Positions 45,503 through 55,845 of a stretch of 64,000 nt of DNA are shown here, piece after piece. The stretch is from Oscillospiraceae bacterium (GTDB lineage Bacteria > Bacillota > Clostridia > Oscillospirales > Acutalibacteraceae), in assembly GCA_015066445.1 (NCBI GenBank), contig SVOK01000003.1, positions 1-64,000 of the forward strand, given 5' to 3'. The position numbers were made by a program, and so were the translations under genes. The notes beneath the pieces were generated by a model. That model had not been told where the DNA came from. It did not search any database and saw only the letters and a list, made by a program, of their open reading frames with translations. Within the stretch, counting starts at the first letter, position 1. Every line of letters starts with the position of its first letter.

Positions 45503-47014
45503 ATGCGAATGCGTTTAATAAGCGGCATACTTGCCTGTTTATTAATCACAGCAACCGCTTGCTCTTGTAAAGCTAAACCGACGGACACGAGCTCCGATGC
45601 TGCTACAGAAACAAAGCTCCGCTATACGTTTAGTGAAGAAGTGCTTGCTTTTGTTTCTGACGGTGAGCAGAAATTCAAGCTACAGGACAAGGGGTATGTT
45701 AAGATTTACGATAAATCCAAGCTTGATGAAAGCACAGGAACAATTATAAATATAGACCCCAAAAAAACATATCATAAAATTGACGGTATCGGCGCTTCTT
45801 TTACCGAAACATCTGCTTATCTTATGACACAGATGTCCGAAGAAATGCGCAACGATGTAATGATAAAGCTTTTTGACAGCGAAAAGGGAATAGGCTTAAA
45901 GATGCTCAGAAATACTATCGCACCCTCTGACTATACTCCTTACGAGTATGCAAGCTATGACGATATGCCTGAGGGTGAAGAGGACTTCGAGCTTGAGTAT
46001 TTTGATATGTCTGCTGCAAAGGACCAGATAGAAATAACTAAAAAGGCATTTGAAATGAATCCTGATATTAAGTTGTTTTTGTCTCCTTGGACAGCACCTT
46101 TATGGATGAAAACAGAGCGGGATTGGTTAGCAGTAGAGCAACCAAAGCTTCGCCGAGACTGTTACGATGTTTATGCCCGTTATCTTGTAAAGTGCATACA
46201 GGGCTACGAAGAAAAGGGTGTGCCTGTTTTTGCAATTACTGCGCAGAACGAGCCCTTTACAGTCAGAACTTGGCCCGGTATGTATTGGACTTGGAACGAT
46301 TTGGCAAACTTTACTAACGATAATTTCCGTCCCGCTCTTGACGATGCAGGTCTCAAAACCGAGATTTATAATCTTGATTATAACTGGAGTAACAGTGAAG
46401 CAGCCGATAACATAATGGCAACCACTATGAATACCACACAGGGTATTGCATATCACTGGTATTCAGGTGATCCCGAGGTTATGGCAAAATCCAAGGAATA
46501 TTTCCCCGATAAGACTATATATGTAACAGAGGCGGCAGGCGGTACACCTTCAGGTACAGCGCAGTTGCTTAACATATCCTCTAAGATTTGTCGTTCTTTC
46601 AGAAGCGGAGCTAGCGGATATATTCTTTGGAATATGGTGCTCAACCCCGTGGGCGGACCTTCTGTTCCAAACCGCTTTGGACAGAGTATGGATACCCAAT
46701 GCGCGGCGCTTGTAACCTATGATGAAGATTTAAAAACGATAAGCTATCCTAACGATTACTATGCTTGCGCACATTACAGTAAGTACATACTAAAGGATGC
46801 TGTGCTTGTTGATTCTACCGATACGGGTGAGAACAGTGAATACAAGCTCGTAAACAGCGTATCACTTAATCCCAACGGCAGTATGGTGATTAATGCTGTA
46901 AACAGCGATTCTTCTTCCGATGTTGTGCTTAAGTTTGTTATGGGTGATAAGGTAATGGAAATTACCTTGCCTCGGAGAAGTGTTGTTACACTTACCTGGG
47001 ATGCTAATATATAA
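45503..47014 (+). CDS. GH30 family glycoside hydrolase, predicted lipoprotein
   Basis: A 503-aa retaining beta-glycosidase of family 30 (glucosylceramidase-like clan A barrel plus beta-sandwich). The signal peptide ends in a lipobox-like ATAC. Motifs: DGIGASFTETSAY, FLSPWTAPLWMK, acid/base Glu in ITAQNEPFTVRTW, GIAYHWYSGD, nucleophile Glu in IYVTEAAGG. Likely a cell-surface exo-acting beta-glucosidase/xylosidase type; GH30 specificity varies by subfamily. A second GH30 is encoded about 3 kb on. Confidence 0.92.
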   Translation: MRMRLISGILACLLITATACSCKAKPTDTSSDAATETKLRYTFSEEVLAFVSDGEQKFKLQDKGYVKIYDKSKLDESTGTIINIDPKKTYHKIDGIGASFTETSAYLMTQMSEEMRNDVMIKLFDSEKGIGLKMLRNTIAPSDYTPYEYASYDDMPEGEEDFELEYFDMSAAKDQIEITKKAFEMNPDIKLFLSPWTAPLWMKTERDWLAVEQPKLRRDCYDVYARYLVKCIQGYEEKGVPVFAITAQNEPFTVRTWPGMYWTWNDLANFTNDNFRPALDDAGLKTEIYNLDYNWSNSEAADNIMATTMNTTQGIAYHWYSGDPEVMAKSKEYFPDKTIYVTEAAGGTPSGTAQLLNISSKICRSFRSGASGYILWNMVLNPVGGPSVPNRFGQSMDTQCAALVTYDEDLKTISYPNDYYACAHYSKYILKDAVLVDSTDTGENSEYKLVNSVSLNPNGSMVINAVNSDSSSDVVLKFVMGDKVMEITLPRRSVVTLTWDANI

Positions 47015-47071
47015 GTTTGAAAATCGGGTGAGCCGAGCTAAAAAATAAAATCTATTATGAGGTGAAAAATT

Positions 47072-49930
47072 GTGAAAATGAAAAAAATTCTCGCATTACT
47101 TCTTTCCCTTGCACTTCTTGTAGGAATGATTCCTGCAAGCTACGCTGTATCTGCTGAAGATACCGTAACACCCCTTACAGGTACTATTAATGCCAATACT
47201 ACAAATGCTGGTTATTTTACACTTAACCGTTATGCAGCTGATGCAAGTAAGCTTGCATCAAACAGCCAAGGTGATATGCGTTGGGATTATCCCAGTATGT
47301 ATGATGAGTTTGCCGGCATCAGCAATGCAAGATGGCCTTATATTGCTTTTAAGGTAAATGCTGAGGTTGACGGTGACTATAGCATTTCCTCTTATATTGA
47401 GCCAAATGGTTCAAATACAAGTAGTGCGGTTGCTATGATAGTAGACGGTCTTGTGCATAAGGTTCCGGTTACTCCGCTTACAGGCAAGCAGACCGTTACA
47501 GGTGATGTTTATTTAAATAAGGGTGAGCATATTGTTATATTTACCCTTCCTATGGCTGAATATGAAACACAGGCTGTAAAGAGCAGCTCTACAGTTTATC
47601 CTTGGTGTAATTATTTTAGCTTTACTTTAAGTGACGGTCTTTCAATGGTTGCACCTCCTACTACCGAAGAGGTAAGCGTTTCAGTAACAGGCAGACGCGT
47701 TCAGGCGGGCGATACAACACTTGTTAACTACAATATATACGCATCAAAAGGTACAATGGCAGGCGATGCATGGAATAGCACTATTAAGCAGACCTACACA
47801 GACCTCGAAAACGGTTATTTTGACAAGACTAAAATCCCTTATATCGAGTATACTGTTGAAGCTCCTGCAGACGGTAAATACAATATCCGTATTGGCTCTA
47901 AGGTAGGCGGCAGTGACGGAACAAATCTTCCTTTTGTGGCTGTACTTGTAAATGACAATGTTTACAAAGCACAGTATGACGCAACCTTTGATACATCAAG
48001 TGGCGATGGTGCCGCTTTCGACCATGTAAATCTTACGGTTGATATGAAAAAGGGTCTTAACTTAATTAAGGTTACTTCAATCACTACCGACCAGACCGCT
48101 TACGGCAAAGACTGGATAGATCACGATTATATTGATCTTCCCACAAGTCTTACAGCAGTTGCTCCGAATGCATCTGCCGCTATTTCTGCAGATGACCTTT
48201 CAAGCAAGGTTTTAGCAAATAACTATACTATCGCTGACGGTGCTATCGGCTCTGCGGTTCAGGGCGATTTGAGATATGACAAAATCTCAATCGAGGATGC
48301 GCACCTTAAAGCTCCCGTACGTCTTAAGAAGTGGTCATTTGTTGCTTTAAAGGTTACAGCCGCTAAGGACGGTTACTATGAATTTACAATAGGCGCAAGT
48401 ATGAAAGCAACTACAACTTCTGAAAATCTCGCTATGTTTGTAGACGGTGCCCTTCAGGCTGCTAAGTTTACAAAGGGAGGCTCTGCTAATATTGATGCAT
48501 CTCTTTACCTTACAGCAGGTACTCATATTATAGCTATTACTTCTCCTATCCCCGCAACAAAAGCCGAGGCTGCAGCAGCCACCGATGTTTCTGTTGCTTA
48601 TCCTTGGTTTAACTTTAATTCCTTTGCACTTTCTTCTGGTCTTACCGTTGAAAATGCACCTACTTTAGCTGAAGTTACAGCTACTGTATCTACCACCATT
48701 CAGGCTGAAGATGTAAAGCATCACATTTATGATGCAACTGAAAACGGTGGTAGCGGAACAGTTGTAGGCGGTGTTTCAAAGTCGGAAATTACACACACCT
48801 ATGACGAGGTTGCTACCTATATCGATAAAGCTTCTACAGGTACACCTTATGTTGAGTATATTGTTGAAGCTCCCGCAGACGGCGATTATGCTATATCTGT
48901 CGGATTTGTAGTAGGTACTACAGGCGATACATCTGCTCTTACCAAGCCCTTTGCCGCAGTTCTTGTAAACGATACTGCTTACAAGGCAAAGTTTGACGGT
49001 TCTTGGGGCAAATTGGACGAAAGCGAGCTTGTTGTTACACTTAAAAAGGGTATCAACCTTATAAAGGTGACTTCACTTACTACAGAGCAGAACGCATTTA
49101 CAGCCACCACTTGGATAAATCAGGATTATCTTATTGTTGACAATGCTCTTACAGTTCTCGACAATGCAGGCGATACTGTAACAGCCTCGGCTTCAAACAG
49201 AAACCACATGGCGTATAACGGATATACTGTTGGAACCGACGATAAGGGCGAGGCTATTTTAGGTAACAGTAATAACGGCGATATGCGTTATTACAATATG
49301 TCTCTTGAAAGCCTTAATATCCATGACGGTAGCAAGATTATTCCTTACACATTTATGAAGGTTAACGCTCCTAAGGACGGTTACTATGATATGACCCTAA
49401 AGGTTGGCGTTGCGACAGATGTAACCTCTAAGCAAATCGGTATGATTCTTGACGGCGAGATGAATGTTGTTAAGTTTGCTACTAAACCAAATTATCGCAG
49501 CTTTATTGATGTTTCAGTTTACCTTACAGAGGGTGAGCACGAAATATACTTCACTGCACCTATGCCTGAAACAGATGCTGACGCTTTGGCACTTACCGCA
49601 GGTCTTGATACCGAGGCAGAGGATTATGAGAATACAGTAAATTCAATCAAAACCAAAGCTTATCCTTGGATGAATGTTTATTATGTAGAGCTTAATGGCT
49701 TAGAGCTTCTTGATGCAGGTGCAAACCTTGGTATTGCAGGTGACCTTGATAATAACAATGGTGTAAATGCTATCGACCTTAGCTTATTAAGAAAGCTTTT
49801 AATAGGTATTACAGTTGATAATATTATTGCTGAAAACGGTGATATTCATCGTGACGGAAATATAGACATTCTTGACCTTGTAGCTCTTAAAAAAGCAATA
49901 GTTAACGGTAATTCCGTAAATTTTCAGTAG
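47072..49930 (+). CDS. Secreted beta-sandwich array with dockerin (N-terminal part of a split GH30 protein)
   Basis: A 952-aa exported protein: signal peptide to about residue 28, then five modules in the order B-A-B-A-B. Type B carries GDMRWD...PYIAFKVNA and GEHIVIFTLPM; type A carries PYIEYTVEAPADGKYNIRIG and KKGLNLIKVTSITTDQ. A type I dockerin follows at about 885-948 (GDLDNNNGVNAIDLSLLRKL and GDIHRDGNIDILDLVALKKA). The frame stops at TAG (49928-49930), but another frame continues into a GH30 domain with no start codon of its own. Adding one T at 49921-49924 joins them as NSVNFSVGEAPLAVLSN, so the intact gene probably spans 47072-51297. GTG start after GAGGTG. Confidence 0.85.
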   Translation: MKMKKILALLLSLALLVGMIPASYAVSAEDTVTPLTGTINANTTNAGYFTLNRYAADASKLASNSQGDMRWDYPSMYDEFAGISNARWPYIAFKVNAEVDGDYSISSYIEPNGSNTSSAVAMIVDGLVHKVPVTPLTGKQTVTGDVYLNKGEHIVIFTLPMAEYETQAVKSSSTVYPWCNYFSFTLSDGLSMVAPPTTEEVSVSVTGRRVQAGDTTLVNYNIYASKGTMAGDAWNSTIKQTYTDLENGYFDKTKIPYIEYTVEAPADGKYNIRIGSKVGGSDGTNLPFVAVLVNDNVYKAQYDATFDTSSGDGAAFDHVNLTVDMKKGLNLIKVTSITTDQTAYGKDWIDHDYIDLPTSLTAVAPNASAAISADDLSSKVLANNYTIADGAIGSAVQGDLRYDKISIEDAHLKAPVRLKKWSFVALKVTAAKDGYYEFTIGASMKATTTSENLAMFVDGALQAAKFTKGGSANIDASLYLTAGTHIIAITSPIPATKAEAAAATDVSVAYPWFNFNSFALSSGLTVENAPTLAEVTATVSTTIQAEDVKHHIYDATENGGSGTVVGGVSKSEITHTYDEVATYIDKASTGTPYVEYIVEAPADGDYAISVGFVVGTTGDTSALTKPFAAVLVNDTAYKAKFDGSWGKLDESELVVTLKKGINLIKVTSLTTEQNAFTATTWINQDYLIVDNALTVLDNAGDTVTASASNRNHMAYNGYTVGTDDKGEAILGNSNNGDMRYYNMSLESLNIHDGSKIIPYTFMKVNAPKDGYYDMTLKVGVATDVTSKQIGMILDGEMNVVKFATKPNYRSFIDVSVYLTEGEHEIYFTAPMPETDADALALTAGLDTEAEDYENTVNSIKTKAYPWMNVYYVELNGLELLDAGANLGIAGDLDNNNGVNAIDLSLLRKLLIGITVDNIIAENGDIHRDGNIDILDLVALKKAIVNGNSVNFQ

Positions 49931-51297
49931 GGGAAGCGCCTTTAGCTGTACTTTCTAATTCCGATGTAAAGCTTACAGGACTTAGCGGTAGTGCAGTTAA
50001 ATCATATTCTGTTACAGAGCTTGACGAAAGCGAAGGCAATGTAATTGAAATCGGCGCCGAAAAGCAGGCTGTTAACGGCTTCGGTGCTTCCTTTACAGAA
50101 ACATCAGCCTATGTTATGTCTAATATGTCCGAGTATACTCTTAATGATACAATGACCAGACTTTTCGATAAGAAGAACGGTATCGGTATCAGTATGCTGA
50201 GAAATACAATCGGAGCTTCTGACTTTTCTATAGAGTATTCGACCTATAATGATATAGAATACGGTTCAACCGACTATAATCTTGAGAAGTTTGATATGTC
50301 ATCTGCTGCCAAGCAGATGGCACTTACCAAGAAGGCAATGGAGTTGAACTCCGATATTAAGCTTTTCCTATCACCTTGGTCAGCTCCTTTGTGGATGAAA
50401 AAGTATAATACTTGGGGTTCATATTATTACAGTGTTTTGCCAAACACCTTAAAAACCGAGTGTTATGATGTTTATGCAAAGTACTTAACAAAAGCTGTTG
50501 AAGGCTATATAGCTGAGGGTATGGACGTTTATGCTATCACTCCTCAGAATGAGCCTTTTACAAAGCAGACATATCCAAGTATGTATTGGGATAAGTCAGG
50601 CGATACATTAGCAAAATTTGTTAATGAAAATCTCCGTCCCACACTTACAGCGGCAGGACTTGAAACCAAGATTTTAAATCTTGATTATAACTATAATGAA
50701 GATAATATTGAGCGCGCTCATAATATTATGGATAAAACTCTTGATACTGCTGACGGTATTGGTTATCACTGGTATTCGGGTGAGCCTGAAAATATGGCAG
50801 CAACCAGAGAATTGTATCCTGATAAGCTTATCTATGTGACAGAAGCTTCGAGCGGAAATTCCTCGGGTATTAAGCTTATGCTCAACCTCACTCAGAAGAT
50901 GGGTAGATCTATTCGCAGCGGTGCTAACGGCTATATTACTTGGAATATAGCTCTTGATACCGAGGGTGGTCCTACATATAACAATGTAAATAATCATTGT
51001 ACTGCTCTTGTGCATTATGATGCTGACACCGATGATGTTATTTACGGCGGCGATTATTACGCACTTGGTCACTTCAGCAAATATATTAAGTCGGGCGCTG
51101 TTATGCTTGAGTCTACCGACACAGGTGCTGACAGCGAATATGCGCTTGTTAATACTGTATTCCAGAATACTGACGGCAGTAAAGTTGCTGTTGTTACAAA
51201 CACCACAAGCTTAAATTCTGTATTCAAATTTGTTGACGGCAATATTGTCAGAGAAATCACAGTTCCTGCAAGAGGAATTATCACATTAGTTTGGTAA
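49912..51297 (+). CDS. GH30 catalytic domain, frameshifted continuation of the dockerin gene
   Basis: The open frame reaches back to 49912, while the first available ATG (50116, used by the track) would remove the first barrel strand (VNGFGASFTETSAYV). The domain has FLSPWSAPLWMKKYN, acid/base Glu in ITPQNEPFTKQTYPSMY, GIGYHWYSGEP and nucleophile Glu in IYVTEASSGNSSG, so it would be active if translated. It is close in sequence to the GH30 lipoprotein upstream, suggesting duplication followed by fusion to a dockerin array. The alternative is true pseudogenisation. Confidence 0.8.
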   Translation, partial: FRKFSVGEAPLAVLSNSDVKLTGLSGSAVKSYSVTELDESEGNVIEIGAEKQAVNGFGASFTETSAYVMSNMSEYTLNDTMTRLFDKKNGIGISMLRNTIGASDFSIEYSTYNDIEYGSTDYNLEKFDMSSAAKQMALTKKAMELNSDIKLFLSPWSAPLWMKKYNTWGSYYYSVLPNTLKTECYDVYAKYLTKAVEGYIAEGMDVYAITPQNEPFTKQTYPSMYWDKSGDTLAKFVNENLRPTLTAAGLETKILNLDYNYNEDNIERAHNIMDKTLDTADGIGYHWYSGEPENMAATRELYPDKLIYVTEASSGNSSGIKLMLNLTQKMGRSIRSGANGYITWNIALDTEGGPTYNNVNNHCTALVHYDADTDDVIYGGDYYALGHFSKYIKSGAVMLESTDTGADSEYALVNTVFQNTDGSKVAVVTNTTSLNSVFKFVDGNIVREITVPARGIITLVW

Positions 51298-51309
51298 AGT
51301 TTTAATTTA

Positions 51310-51343
51310 ACAGAGGAATTGCGGAAAACCGCAATTCTTCTGT
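51310..51343 (+). other. Intercistronic hairpin without T tract
   Basis: Stem ACAGAGGAATTGCGG / CCGCAATTCTTCTGT (one mismatch) with loop AAAA. It could be a weak terminator but lacks a T run. Confidence 0.6.
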
Positions 51344-51405
51344 ACCAAAGCTTTTAAAATATTTATTATCATTTGTACTGATAAATATAGAAAGGAATTA
51401 ATAAA

Positions 51406-54400
51406 ATGAAAATTAAAAAATTAGTAGCAATTCTTTTGACCTTTGCTATCTTGGCGTTAAGCGCCTCATTATATATTCCCGCTACAGCCACGGGGCTTGA
51501 ATTTATCAGTGCTGATAATAGTGAATATTTTACAAATAACCGTTACAATGTCAAGAATGACTCTCCAAACGGGTTGCGTTTTACTGTAGGTAATCTGGGT
51601 GACCTTCGTTGGGATAGAGTAACTATTTATGACAGTCCTACAGGTGTTTATAATAAAAGATGGCCTTATATAGCCTTTAAGGTTAATGCCGCAACAGACG
51701 GTGAATACACAATAACAACAAAGCTTGGCACCAATACAGCTACTAAAGCTAAAAGCTTTAATATGATAGTTGACGGTATTTCTAATGCTGTAAGGTTTAC
51801 TCTTGACAGTAAGGGTATTGCAGAGCCTGTAGCTACTCTGAATTTAACTGCCGGCGAGCATATAATTGTTGTAACTTCACCTATCCCTGAGTATGAGTCT
51901 GTTAGCTTTTCGGGTAGCAATGATACCCTTGCGTTCCCTTGGTGCGATTTTTACAGCTTTAAGTTCAGCAATGGCTTAACCGCCACCACTGCTCCTACTG
52001 TAGAAGAAATTAACAGTAAGGTTGCTACACGTGTTGAGGCAGAGGATGTAAGCAGTGTGCTTTATAACCTTGGCTACAGCGCAAACGGCAATTTGGCAAA
52101 GGGTGCAAATAGAGCGGATGTTAAGCAGTCCTTTGCCGATTTGGAAGCAGGACTTCTTGATAAAACAAAAATGCCCTATATTGAGTACCGTATAAGTGCT
52201 CCAAAGAGCGGCAAATACAATATCCGTTTAGGCTCTCAGATAGGCGGAAGCGATAATACAAATATTCCTTTTGCCACTGTTATTGTGAACGGAAAGGCTT
52301 ACAAGGCTCAGTATGACTGTAGCTTTACTTCGGGTCAAAAAGCTTATGACCATGTGAATCTTACTGTGGAATTAAACGAGGGAATTAATATTCTGAGAGT
52401 TACTACTATTACAAACGATCAGGCATCCTTTGAGGCTAATTATATCAATCACGATTATCTCGAACTTGAAAGCGGTCTTACCGCAGTAAATGTTGTTAAT
52501 AAGATTGAGGCAGAGAACACAGAATACGCTACTTGGAATATCTATAATAAATCAGAGAAAGGCGGTAGCGGTACAGTTGTAGGCGGTGTTACAAAAGGAA
52601 ATATAAAGCAAACTTATGAGGATTTGGGTAATTATCTTGATAAGAAGACAACGCCTTACATTCAGTATATTGTTGAAGCTCCTGAGGATGGAGAATATGT
52701 TATTGTACCCGCTTACTTAGCAAATACAAACGGTAACAAGGATAAGCTTGAAAAGCCCTTTGCTACTGTTATTGTAAACGGTGACAAAACCTATAAGGCA
52801 CAGTTTACAACTGATTGGAATACAGTCTGCAACGCTACACTCAGCGTCGAGCTTAAAAAGGGTATTAATGTGATAAGAGTAACCACTATTACACCCGACC
52901 AGAATGCTTTTACAGCTTCTACCTGGATAAATCAGGATTATATTCTTTTGGATTCTAACCTTACACCTGTTAAAAACAGCGAAGCTGCAATTGTTAATTT
53001 TACTGATGATAAGATAACACATAATATTTATACCGTTAAGGACGATAAAAACGGTCTGCGCCTTGGCGGACTTTCGGGTAATTATCTTGGCGACGGTAAG
53101 CTTTATACTAATACCATATCTAATGCAGATTTAACAAGAGTACCCTATGCCGCATTTAAGGTAACCGCTCTAAAAGACGGTTATTATGATATGACCTTTA
53201 ATGTTACCTCAAAGGCAACCGACGGCAGAACTCAATGCGTGACATTGTTTGCTGACGGTGAGTCTAAGGCGCTTAAATTCAGAGCTGTAGGTGCTTCAAA
53301 GTTAGATGCATCGCTCTATTTAACCTCGGGCGAGCATATTATAGTTGCAACTCCGCCTATGCCTGAAAGTGCCGACTCGGCAACAGGTGTTGACGGTGAT
53401 GATTTCCCGTGGTTTGACTATTGTACTTTGGAATTAGGTACAGGTCTTGCAATGGGCGAAGCTCCCACAGAGGAAGAGGTTTTATGCGAATTTAAAATCA
53501 GAAATATTGCTGATGAAAATAAGGTGCTTATCAACAGATTTACCGATAACGGTGATACCTTAGGAAACGCTGTGCTTGGCGATATGCGTTGGGACAGAGT
53601 ATCTGTAGAATCACTTACAACCTATAATTTGGACAGAATGCCTTATGCGGCTTTAAGGATTAATGCAGCAGAGGACGGCGAGTATACCGTTAAGCTTTCT
53701 GTTAATGTAAATCCAAATGCTACCTCAAATAATATTGCAGTTGTGGTTGACGGTAAAGAGAATTATGCCGCTCCTATTATCGGTAAAGAAGCTTCGGCTA
53801 AAATTAAGCTTACTAAGGGCGAGCATATTATCGTATTTACCTCTTCAATGCCGCTCACATCGGCTGAGGCTATGGAATTGAAGCGTGACGATGCAAATGC
53901 ATATCCTTGGTTTGATATGAATAAGCTATTCCTTGCAAACGGACTTGAAATAGGTGAAAAGCCTACTAAAATGCAGGTAGAAACTCCGCTTATAGCTTAC
54001 GATGACGCATATACCAGAATTGAGGCTGAAAATGCCGATTATGCTGTTTATAAGGGTTATGACGCTAACGGTGAGAAGAACACCTCTGCTTCTGAGGGTG
54101 TTGTTGTCGGTGGTGTTAAAAAGTGGATGATCGAACAGTCGTTTGATGACCTTGGGGTTTGGGTAGACGGTAGTAACGGTCATATAGCTTATGTTGAATA
54201 TGTTGTAGAAGCTCCCGCTGACGGTGAATACGATATTCGAGTAGGCTTAGTGGCAGATGCTTCTAAAAGAGAGGGCGTTCCCAAGCCATACGGCGCTGTA
54301 ATTGTAAACGAAACTGTATACAAGGCTCAATATAACAATGTCTGGGCAAAATCCGAGGGCGTTAAGCTTACTGTAAAGCTTAACAAGGGTAGAAATATCA

Positions 54401-55845
54401 TCCGTTCTACAGGTCTTACCGATGAACAGGATATTTATAAGACCGGTTATTGGATTAATCAGGACTTTATTGATATTGATAAGCGTCTTACACCTGTAAA
54501 GCGTTCCTCTGTTACAGCCGAGGCTGAAAAGAGTGAATATACCAATCTTTTAAAAATTCAGGACGGCGAAGCAGACGAAAAGGCATCCGGCGGTAAGGTT
54601 TTAGGCGGAGCTAATACAAAACGTCTTGCAGCAACCGAAATGACTCTTGACAAGCTTACAGCGGCAGATATCAGAATTATGCCTTATTTCTCATACACAA
54701 TTGATGTTCCTGTAGACGGTTATTACAATATGGGTGTATTGTTTGCAGGTGACGGCAGACTTTCAAAAAGTCAGTTTGCTCTTATTGTAGATAATGAGGT
54801 TAAGGGAATAAAATACAGCCGTAACGGTAAAGAGACCGCTTTGAATGAGACTACAGGAGTAGTATACCTTACTAAGGGTACACATACTGTAACGGTTACT
54901 TCTCCTATCCCTGCAGATAAGAATGAAAAAGCGGTATACAGTTATAGATGGATTAATTTTGACTGTATAAAATTCTATGACGGAATTACCGTTTCTAAAG
55001 TGCAGAAGGCTCCTACCGATATTCCTGACTTTGTAAAATTCGAGGCAGAGGAATACGGTTTACCTAACCTTACAAGGTATGTTGAAAGTAAGAGCGCTTC
55101 AGGTGGACAAATGATAGGCAGCGCCTTTTACGGTAGAACTCAAAGCGCAAATGAAATAAAGCTTAACGGCGTTAATCTTGATACAATGCCGGCAGTTCAG
55201 TATACAGTTACCGCAAAAGAGGCAGGGGAGTATACCTTCTTTTTCTCTCAAAACAGCGGTATATCAAAGCCTATAGATACTGTTAAGAATGTTTCTGTAG
55301 CAATCGAATGTAACGGAAATGTACAGATATTTACAGGCGAGGTTAATCCTAATGTTACAACAAGCCGTCTTATTTGCGCAAAACTTAATTTAAAAGCTGG
55401 TGTGAATAATATTATTATTACTCATTCTACACGTGACAGCTATACTACTGAGGGCTACGCTTGGGTTGACTATGACTATATCGAAATTAACAGTGCAGAG
55501 GCCGAAAAGCTTACTTTTAGAAAAATTACAGGTTTTGTAGAGGCTGAAAAGTCTGAGTATGAAGGATATACTACTGTAGAAAATGCGGGCGCCTCTGGCG
55601 GAAAATATTTAGGTAAGGGCACATACGGTCCCGTTGACCTTAATCAAATCACCTACGATAAGTTTAATCCTAAGGATGCCGGTGAAATGCCAAGAGTTAT
55701 TTATACCGTTAATGCCATAAAAGAGGGCGACTATGAAATTGCGGTACAGTTCAGTGGCGGTAGTGTTACATATACCTTTGATGAGCTTATAAAGAAGGGT
55801 GAAATCGGTTTCGCAGTTGCAGTTAACGGTGAAACAAGCAGTTAA
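51406..55845 (+). CDS. Giant secreted beta-sandwich array protein (N-terminal 1479 aa of a split gene)
   Basis: Signal peptide to about residue 29, then about nine modules. Two recurrent kinds match those of the upstream dockerin protein: type B (GDLRWDRVTIYD, PYIAFKVNAATDGEYT, GEHIIVVTSPIPE) and type A (RVEAEDVSS, PYIEYRISAPKSGKYNIRLG, NEGINILRVTTITNDQ). A third, more divergent kind occurs near the C-terminus (FVEAEKSEYEG, GASGGKYLGKG). The I/V-EAE start and GGxxVGG segments recall CBM6/35-like carbohydrate modules. No catalytic residues are apparent. The frame ends at 55845 in the middle of a module; a one-base addition joins it to the next entry, which supplies a membrane anchor. Confidence 0.85.
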   Translation: MKIKKLVAILLTFAILALSASLYIPATATGLEFISADNSEYFTNNRYNVKNDSPNGLRFTVGNLGDLRWDRVTIYDSPTGVYNKRWPYIAFKVNAATDGEYTITTKLGTNTATKAKSFNMIVDGISNAVRFTLDSKGIAEPVATLNLTAGEHIIVVTSPIPEYESVSFSGSNDTLAFPWCDFYSFKFSNGLTATTAPTVEEINSKVATRVEAEDVSSVLYNLGYSANGNLAKGANRADVKQSFADLEAGLLDKTKMPYIEYRISAPKSGKYNIRLGSQIGGSDNTNIPFATVIVNGKAYKAQYDCSFTSGQKAYDHVNLTVELNEGINILRVTTITNDQASFEANYINHDYLELESGLTAVNVVNKIEAENTEYATWNIYNKSEKGGSGTVVGGVTKGNIKQTYEDLGNYLDKKTTPYIQYIVEAPEDGEYVIVPAYLANTNGNKDKLEKPFATVIVNGDKTYKAQFTTDWNTVCNATLSVELKKGINVIRVTTITPDQNAFTASTWINQDYILLDSNLTPVKNSEAAIVNFTDDKITHNIYTVKDDKNGLRLGGLSGNYLGDGKLYTNTISNADLTRVPYAAFKVTALKDGYYDMTFNVTSKATDGRTQCVTLFADGESKALKFRAVGASKLDASLYLTSGEHIIVATPPMPESADSATGVDGDDFPWFDYCTLELGTGLAMGEAPTEEEVLCEFKIRNIADENKVLINRFTDNGDTLGNAVLGDMRWDRVSVESLTTYNLDRMPYAALRINAAEDGEYTVKLSVNVNPNATSNNIAVVVDGKENYAAPIIGKEASAKIKLTKGEHIIVFTSSMPLTSAEAMELKRDDANAYPWFDMNKLFLANGLEIGEKPTKMQVETPLIAYDDAYTRIEAENADYAVYKGYDANGEKNTSASEGVVVGGVKKWMIEQSFDDLGVWVDGSNGHIAYVEYVVEAPADGEYDIRVGLVADASKREGVPKPYGAVIVNETVYKAQYNNVWAKSEGVKLTVKLNKGRNIIRSTGLTDEQDIYKTGYWINQDFIDIDKRLTPVKRSSVTAEAEKSEYTNLLKIQDGEADEKASGGKVLGGANTKRLAATEMTLDKLTAADIRIMPYFSYTIDVPVDGYYNMGVLFAGDGRLSKSQFALIVDNEVKGIKYSRNGKETALNETTGVVYLTKGTHTVTVTSPIPADKNEKAVYSYRWINFDCIKFYDGITVSKVQKAPTDIPDFVKFEAEEYGLPNLTRYVESKSASGGQMIGSAFYGRTQSANEIKLNGVNLDTMPAVQYTVTAKEAGEYTFFFSQNSGISKPIDTVKNVSVAIECNGNVQIFTGEVNPNVTTSRLICAKLNLKAGVNNIIITHSTRDSYTTEGYAWVDYDYIEINSAEAEKLTFRKITGFVEAEKSEYEGYTTVENAGASGGKYLGKGTYGPVDLNQITYDKFNPKDAGEMPRVIYTVNAIKEGDYEIAVQFSGGSVTYTFDELIKKGEIGFAVAVNGETSS

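Noticed and set aside
50116-51297. GH30 starting at the track's ATG 50116 as a complete gene
   Set aside because: That start lies after the first conserved barrel strand and has no signal peptide; the frame continues upstream to the dockerin gene.
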